A DNA stretch of 64,000 bases, taken from positions 62,001-126,000 of the forward strand of contig CAMLMV010000007.1 in the NCBI GenBank assembly GCA_946481275.1, read 5' to 3'. Position 1 is the stretch's first letter; every line of letters starts with the position of its first letter. The DNA comes from an uncultured Massilia sp. Lineage in GTDB: Bacteria; Pseudomonadota; Gammaproteobacteria; Burkholderiales; Burkholderiaceae. The notes under the pieces were generated by a model. That model saw only the letters and a program-made list of their open reading frames with translations, was not told the origin of the DNA and did not search any database. The translations under genes and the position numbers were made by a program. Of the stretch, positions 60,997 through 64,000 are shown one piece after another.

Positions 60997-62061
60997 TTGA
61001 AAAAAGCAGTATGCATCGCCCTCGGCCTGGCCGCGGGCGCGGGCGCGCACGCCCAGACGAATGTCACGATCTACGGCATCGCGGACGCGGCTCTCGTCGG
61101 CGAGAACGGCAGCGCCGCCGGTCACCAGACGAAGATCACGAGCGGCGCCGCGTCCGCGTCGCGCATCGGCTTCCGCGGCACCGAGGACCTGGGCAACGGC
61201 ATGTCCGCGTTCTTCACGCTGGAGACGGGCGCGAAGATCGACACGGGCGAACTCGATGCGGCGAACACGATCTTCAACCGCCAGGCGTTCGTGGGCATCA
61301 GGACGAAGGCCGGCGCCATCGCCTTCGGCCGCCAGTACACGCCTTACCACCTCACGCTGACGTCCGTCGCCGACCCGTTCGGCACCGGCTACGCGGGCAC
61401 GGCAAAGAACCTCTTCCCGGACAACGGCACCAACGTCCGCACCAGCAACACCATCACGTACACGTCGCCCAAGGTGAACGGCGTGCACGCGGAACTCGCG
61501 TACAGCGCCGGTGAGCAGACCGAGTTGTCGGCTGGACGCCAGTTCGGCGGCGCGCTCGATGTCGCGCAGGGCGCCCTGCGCGTACGCCTCGCGTACAACA
61601 GCAAGAACACGGACGTGGCGGCGACGGGCGTCAACCACGACCTGGGCCGCAACGTGCTCCTCGGCGCGAACTACGACTTCAAATGGATCAAGCTGTACGG
61701 CGCGTTCGAAGTCGACAAGGGTTTTAATAGCGCCACCCTGGGCAACGCGAACAACCCGTACGGGGGCGTCAAACCGACGCCGTCGACGGACGGCCGCGAG
61801 ATCCTGCTCGGCTTCTCCGCGCCCGTCGGGCCGGGCATCCTGATGTTCTCCACGCAGCACAAGGACGACCGCACGCACTTCAACCAGGATGCCCGCGAGT
61901 GGGGCATCGGCTACCTGTATGCGCTGTCCAGGCGCACGGGCCTGTACGCGGCGTACGCACATATCCATAACAAGAACGGCGCCGGCTACACGGTCGCCAA
62001 CAACACGGAGCCGGGAACGGGCAACACCGGCTTCAACCTGGGCATCCGCCAGACGTTCTGA
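60997..62061 (+). CDS. General porin (Gram-negative, Burkholderiales type)
   Basis: 354 residues; TTG start with an AAGGAGACATC site. A signal peptide ends GAHAQ (about 20). The mature chain opens TNVTIYGIADAALVG, a classic betaproteobacterial porin start, contains SRIGFRGTEDLGNGMSAFFTLE and ends in Phe (LGIRQTF) for outer-membrane assembly. It is a trimeric diffusion channel, here placed between garD and its MFS carrier, so it probably admits hexarates. Confidence 0.92.
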   Translation: MKKAVCIALGLAAGAGAHAQTNVTIYGIADAALVGENGSAAGHQTKITSGAASASRIGFRGTEDLGNGMSAFFTLETGAKIDTGELDAANTIFNRQAFVGIRTKAGAIAFGRQYTPYHLTLTSVADPFGTGYAGTAKNLFPDNGTNVRTSNTITYTSPKVNGVHAELAYSAGEQTELSAGRQFGGALDVAQGALRVRLAYNSKNTDVAATGVNHDLGRNVLLGANYDFKWIKLYGAFEVDKGFNSATLGNANNPYGGVKPTPSTDGREILLGFSAPVGPGILMFSTQHKDDRTHFNQDAREWGIGYLYALSRRTGLYAAYAHIHNKNGAGYTVANNTEPGTGNTGFNLGIRQTF

Positions 62062-62093
62062 GTCCGGCGGCCACACCAATCTTTGGAGGGACC

Positions 62094-63464
62094 ATGGAGC
62101 ATACTACGACGGCCGCCATGCCGGCCACCGCAACAAAGCTCGCGTCGCGCACGCGCTGGGGCATACTCGCCATCCTGTTCATCGTCACGACGGTCAACTA
62201 CGCGGACCGGGCCTCGATCTCGATCGCCGGCCCGGAAATCCGCAAGGCCCTGGGCCTGTCTCCCGTCGAGATGGGCTTCGTCTTTTCCGCGTTCGCGTGG
62301 TCGTACGTGGCGGCCCAGCTGCCCGGCGGCTGGCTGCTCGACCGCTTCGGCTCGAAAATCACCTATTTCTTCAGCATCTTCCTGTGGTCGCTGTTCACCT
62401 TGTTGACGGGCGGCGTGGGGTTCGTCACCGGCGCCGCCGCCGTGGCTACGCTGTTCGTGCTGCGCTTCCTCGTGGGCGCCGCCGAGGCGCCTTCGTTCCC
62501 GGGCAACAGCCGCATCACGTCGGCCTGGTTCCCCACGCACGAACGGGGACTCGCGTCCGCGCTGTTCAACTCCGCCCAGTATTTCGCGACCGTACTGTTC
62601 GCGCCGATCATGGGCTGGCTCGTGCACGCCTTCGGCTGGGAGAGCGTGTTCATCGTGATGGGCGGCCTCGGGATCGCGCTGGCCTTCGTCTGGCTGAAGG
62701 TCATCCACGGACCGAAGGACCACCCGTCCGTGAGCAGCAGCGAACTGAAATACATCGAGGAGGGCGGGGCGCTCGTCGACCTCGATGGCGCCGGGCGCAG
62801 TAACCAGGCCCCGGCCGTCGACACGCTCGCCTGCGTCAAGGAGTTGCTGGGCAACCGCATGCTCCTGGGCGTGTACATCGGCCAGTACTGCATCAACACG
62901 CTGACGTACTTCTTCCTCACGTGGTTCCCCGTGTATCTCGTGCAGGAGCGTCACATGACGATCCTGAAGGCGGGCTTCGTCGCCTCGCTGCCCGCCATCG
63001 CCGGCTTCCTCGGCGGCGTCGTGGGCGGCACGATCTCGGACCGTCTCGCGAAGGCTGGCTTCTCGCTGTCGATGTCGCGCAAGGTGCCGATCGTGTGCGG
63101 CATGCTGCTGTCGATGAGCATGATCGCCTGTAACTACATCGACACCGACGCCGTCGTCGTCGCCGTGATGGCCCTGGCGTTCTTCGGCAAGGGCGTCGGT
63201 GCGCTGGGCTGGGCCGTCGTGGCGGACACGTCGCCGAAGGAAGCGGGCGGCCTGTCCGGCGCGCTGTTCAACACCTTCGGCAATATCGCGGGCATCACGA
63301 CGCCGATCGTCATCGGCTACATCCTGCAGGGCACCGGATCGTTCGCGGGTGCGCTCGTGTACGTGGGCGCGAATGCGGCCGTCGCGATCTTCAGCTACGT
63401 GTTCATCGTGGGCGAGATCAAGCGGGTAAAACTGGTGAAATCGTTGAAGGCGGACGCGGCATAG
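62094..63464 (+). CDS. MFS transporter of the anion:cation symporter group, probable galactarate/glucarate carrier
   Basis: 456 residues, twelve membrane helices. TVNYADRASISIAG in helix 1 and GWLLDRFGSKITYF in the helix 2-3 loop are typical of hexuronate and D-glucarate carriers (GudP, GarP, ExuT). A cytoplasmic loop lies at about 205-245. The gene is the last of garD-porin-MFS, and the distance to the porin stop is 32 bases. Substrate is inferred from the operon. Confidence 0.9.
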   Translation: MEHTTTAAMPATATKLASRTRWGILAILFIVTTVNYADRASISIAGPEIRKALGLSPVEMGFVFSAFAWSYVAAQLPGGWLLDRFGSKITYFFSIFLWSLFTLLTGGVGFVTGAAAVATLFVLRFLVGAAEAPSFPGNSRITSAWFPTHERGLASALFNSAQYFATVLFAPIMGWLVHAFGWESVFIVMGGLGIALAFVWLKVIHGPKDHPSVSSSELKYIEEGGALVDLDGAGRSNQAPAVDTLACVKELLGNRMLLGVYIGQYCINTLTYFFLTWFPVYLVQERHMTILKAGFVASLPAIAGFLGGVVGGTISDRLAKAGFSLSMSRKVPIVCGMLLSMSMIACNYIDTDAVVVAVMALAFFGKGVGALGWAVVADTSPKEAGGLSGALFNTFGNIAGITTPIVIGYILQGTGSFAGALVYVGANAAVAIFSYVFIVGEIKRVKLVKSLKADAA

Positions 63465-63473
63465 TCAATTACA

Positions 63474-63492
63474 ATGTTCTGATCTTGAACAT
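63474..63492. promoter_or_regulatory. Inverted repeat before the hexosaminidase gene
   Basis: ATGTTC-N7-GAACAT, 6-base perfect arms, 15 bases before the GH20 start codon. Could be an operator or short hairpin; no T-run follows. Confidence 0.3.
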
Positions 63493-63506
63493 GCCGGGGG
63501 TCCTCC

Positions 63507-64000
63507 ATGCGTATCGTCGCCGTCCTGTCCTGCTGCTGCCTGATCGGTGTTGTCCAGGCACAGGACATCGTGCCCCGTCCCGCAACGATGCAGCGTGGGA
63601 CCGGCGACTACGCGCTGACGGCTTCGACCCGCATCGTCGCCAGCGGCAAGGCGCTGCCCGAGGCGTCGACCCTGCGCGACTACCTGCGGCCCGCGACGGG
63701 TTTCGACCTGCCGGTGACCGCCCACGACGGCGCCAATGCGATCCGCCTCCGTCTCGATCCGAAAGCGGACCTGGGCAAGGAAGGCTACCGGCTCGTGAGC
63801 GACACGCGCGGGGTGACCATTTCGGCGGCGCAGCCCGCGGGACTCCACTACGGCATCCAGACGCTGCGCCAGATGCTCCCGGCCGACATTTATCGCCAGG
63901 CGAAGGTAGCGCGCACCTGGACGCTGCCGGCCGTGGCCATCGAGGACGCGCCCCGTTTCTCGTGGCGCGGCAGCCACCTGGACGTCGCGCGCCATTTCAT
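63507..64000 (+). CDS. GH20 beta-N-acetylhexosaminidase, N-terminal part (3' end outside window)
   Basis: 164 residues seen before the window ends. A signal peptide (MRIVAVLSCCCLIGVVQAQ) is followed by the GH20b N-terminal domain: a DIVPRPATMQRGTGDYALT stretch, GYRLVSDTRGVTISAAQPAGLHYGIQTLRQMLP, then FSWRGSHLDVARHF at the start of the catalytic barrel. GH20 enzymes remove terminal GlcNAc or GalNAc. The catalytic Asp-Glu pair would lie downstream. It is the seventh glycosidase family in the window. The ribosome-binding site is weak. Confidence 0.88.
   Translation, partial: MRIVAVLSCCCLIGVVQAQDIVPRPATMQRGTGDYALTASTRIVASGKALPEASTLRDYLRPATGFDLPVTAHDGANAIRLRLDPKADLGKEGYRLVSDTRGVTISAAQPAGLHYGIQTLRQMLPADIYRQAKVARTWTLPAVAIEDAPRFSWRGSHLDVARHF

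Noticed and set aside
1..64000. tRNA, rRNA, CRISPR arrays, insertion sequences, phage genes
   Set aside because: Looked for while reading both strands; no cloverleaf, repeat-spacer array, transposase or terminal inverted repeats were found.

Overview
The window is high-GC DNA with dense, overlapping genes on both strands. It looks like a chromosomal segment of an Oxalobacteraceae-type betaproteobacterium (Massilia, Duganella or a close relative). Support for this is the number of TonB-dependent receptors paired with secreted glycosidases, a Burkholderiales-type porin, a Bug-family binding protein and acnB. The assignment is inferred from gene content; no rRNA, tRNA, phage, IS or CRISPR was seen.

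Layout. 1-3604: tail of an L,D-transpeptidase, a GH27 alpha-galactosidase and a CNNM/CBS membrane protein. 3601-11661 (minus): a tight four-gene operon of TonB receptor, heparinase II/III-like enzyme, secreted alpha/beta-hydrolase-like protein and cytoplasmic beta-propeller. 11847-16459 (plus): FecI-like sigma, FecR and an STN-carrying TonB receptor, closed by a clear terminator, followed by a two-domain serine hydrolase. 18374-25605: sulfurtransferase, acnB, an AraC regulator, two small ORFs, an Lrp regulator and a lone acetolactate synthase. 25602-29341: GH97, a frameshifted secreted gene and GH43. 29450-36772: small membrane protein, two DHFR-like reductases, a TonB-domain lipoprotein, an orphan Tai4-type immunity protein, a TRIC channel, a 2HCT carboxylate carrier with a Bug binding protein, an unusual membrane-anchored DJ-1 protein and a GNAT. 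36787-44221: FUSC transporter, ECF sigma, a divergent clpP, GH74 and a diguanylate cyclase. 44218-46711: aldehyde dehydrogenase and a TonB receptor remnant. 46717-50990: a metal-resistance-like operon (CzcE-like, DUF305, YVTN propeller) facing a two-component system, then another TonB receptor. 53102-64000: GH29 fucosidase, GH2 enzyme, kdgD, a LacI regulator, garD, porin, MFS carrier and the start of a GH20 hexosaminidase.

How the genes work together. Most of the region serves extracellular polysaccharide capture and breakdown: receptors, a lyase-like enzyme and GH2/20/27/29/43/74/97 enzymes. Galactarate catabolism is nearly complete: porin and MFS uptake, GarD, KdgD, and a semialdehyde dehydrogenase 12 kb away that could make 2-oxoglutarate, which feeds the TCA cycle.

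Two different palindromes tie genes together. A TGTTATCGATAACA-like 14-mer occurs at six sites near both main TonB receptors and the GH97, GH43 and GH29 genes. A separate ATGATTGCG(N)nATCAT site occurs three times between the LacI gene and garD. A third signal, TGTCACA-N16-CGTC, lies between an ECF sigma gene and a second-type clpP, suggesting a sigma-ClpP stress unit.
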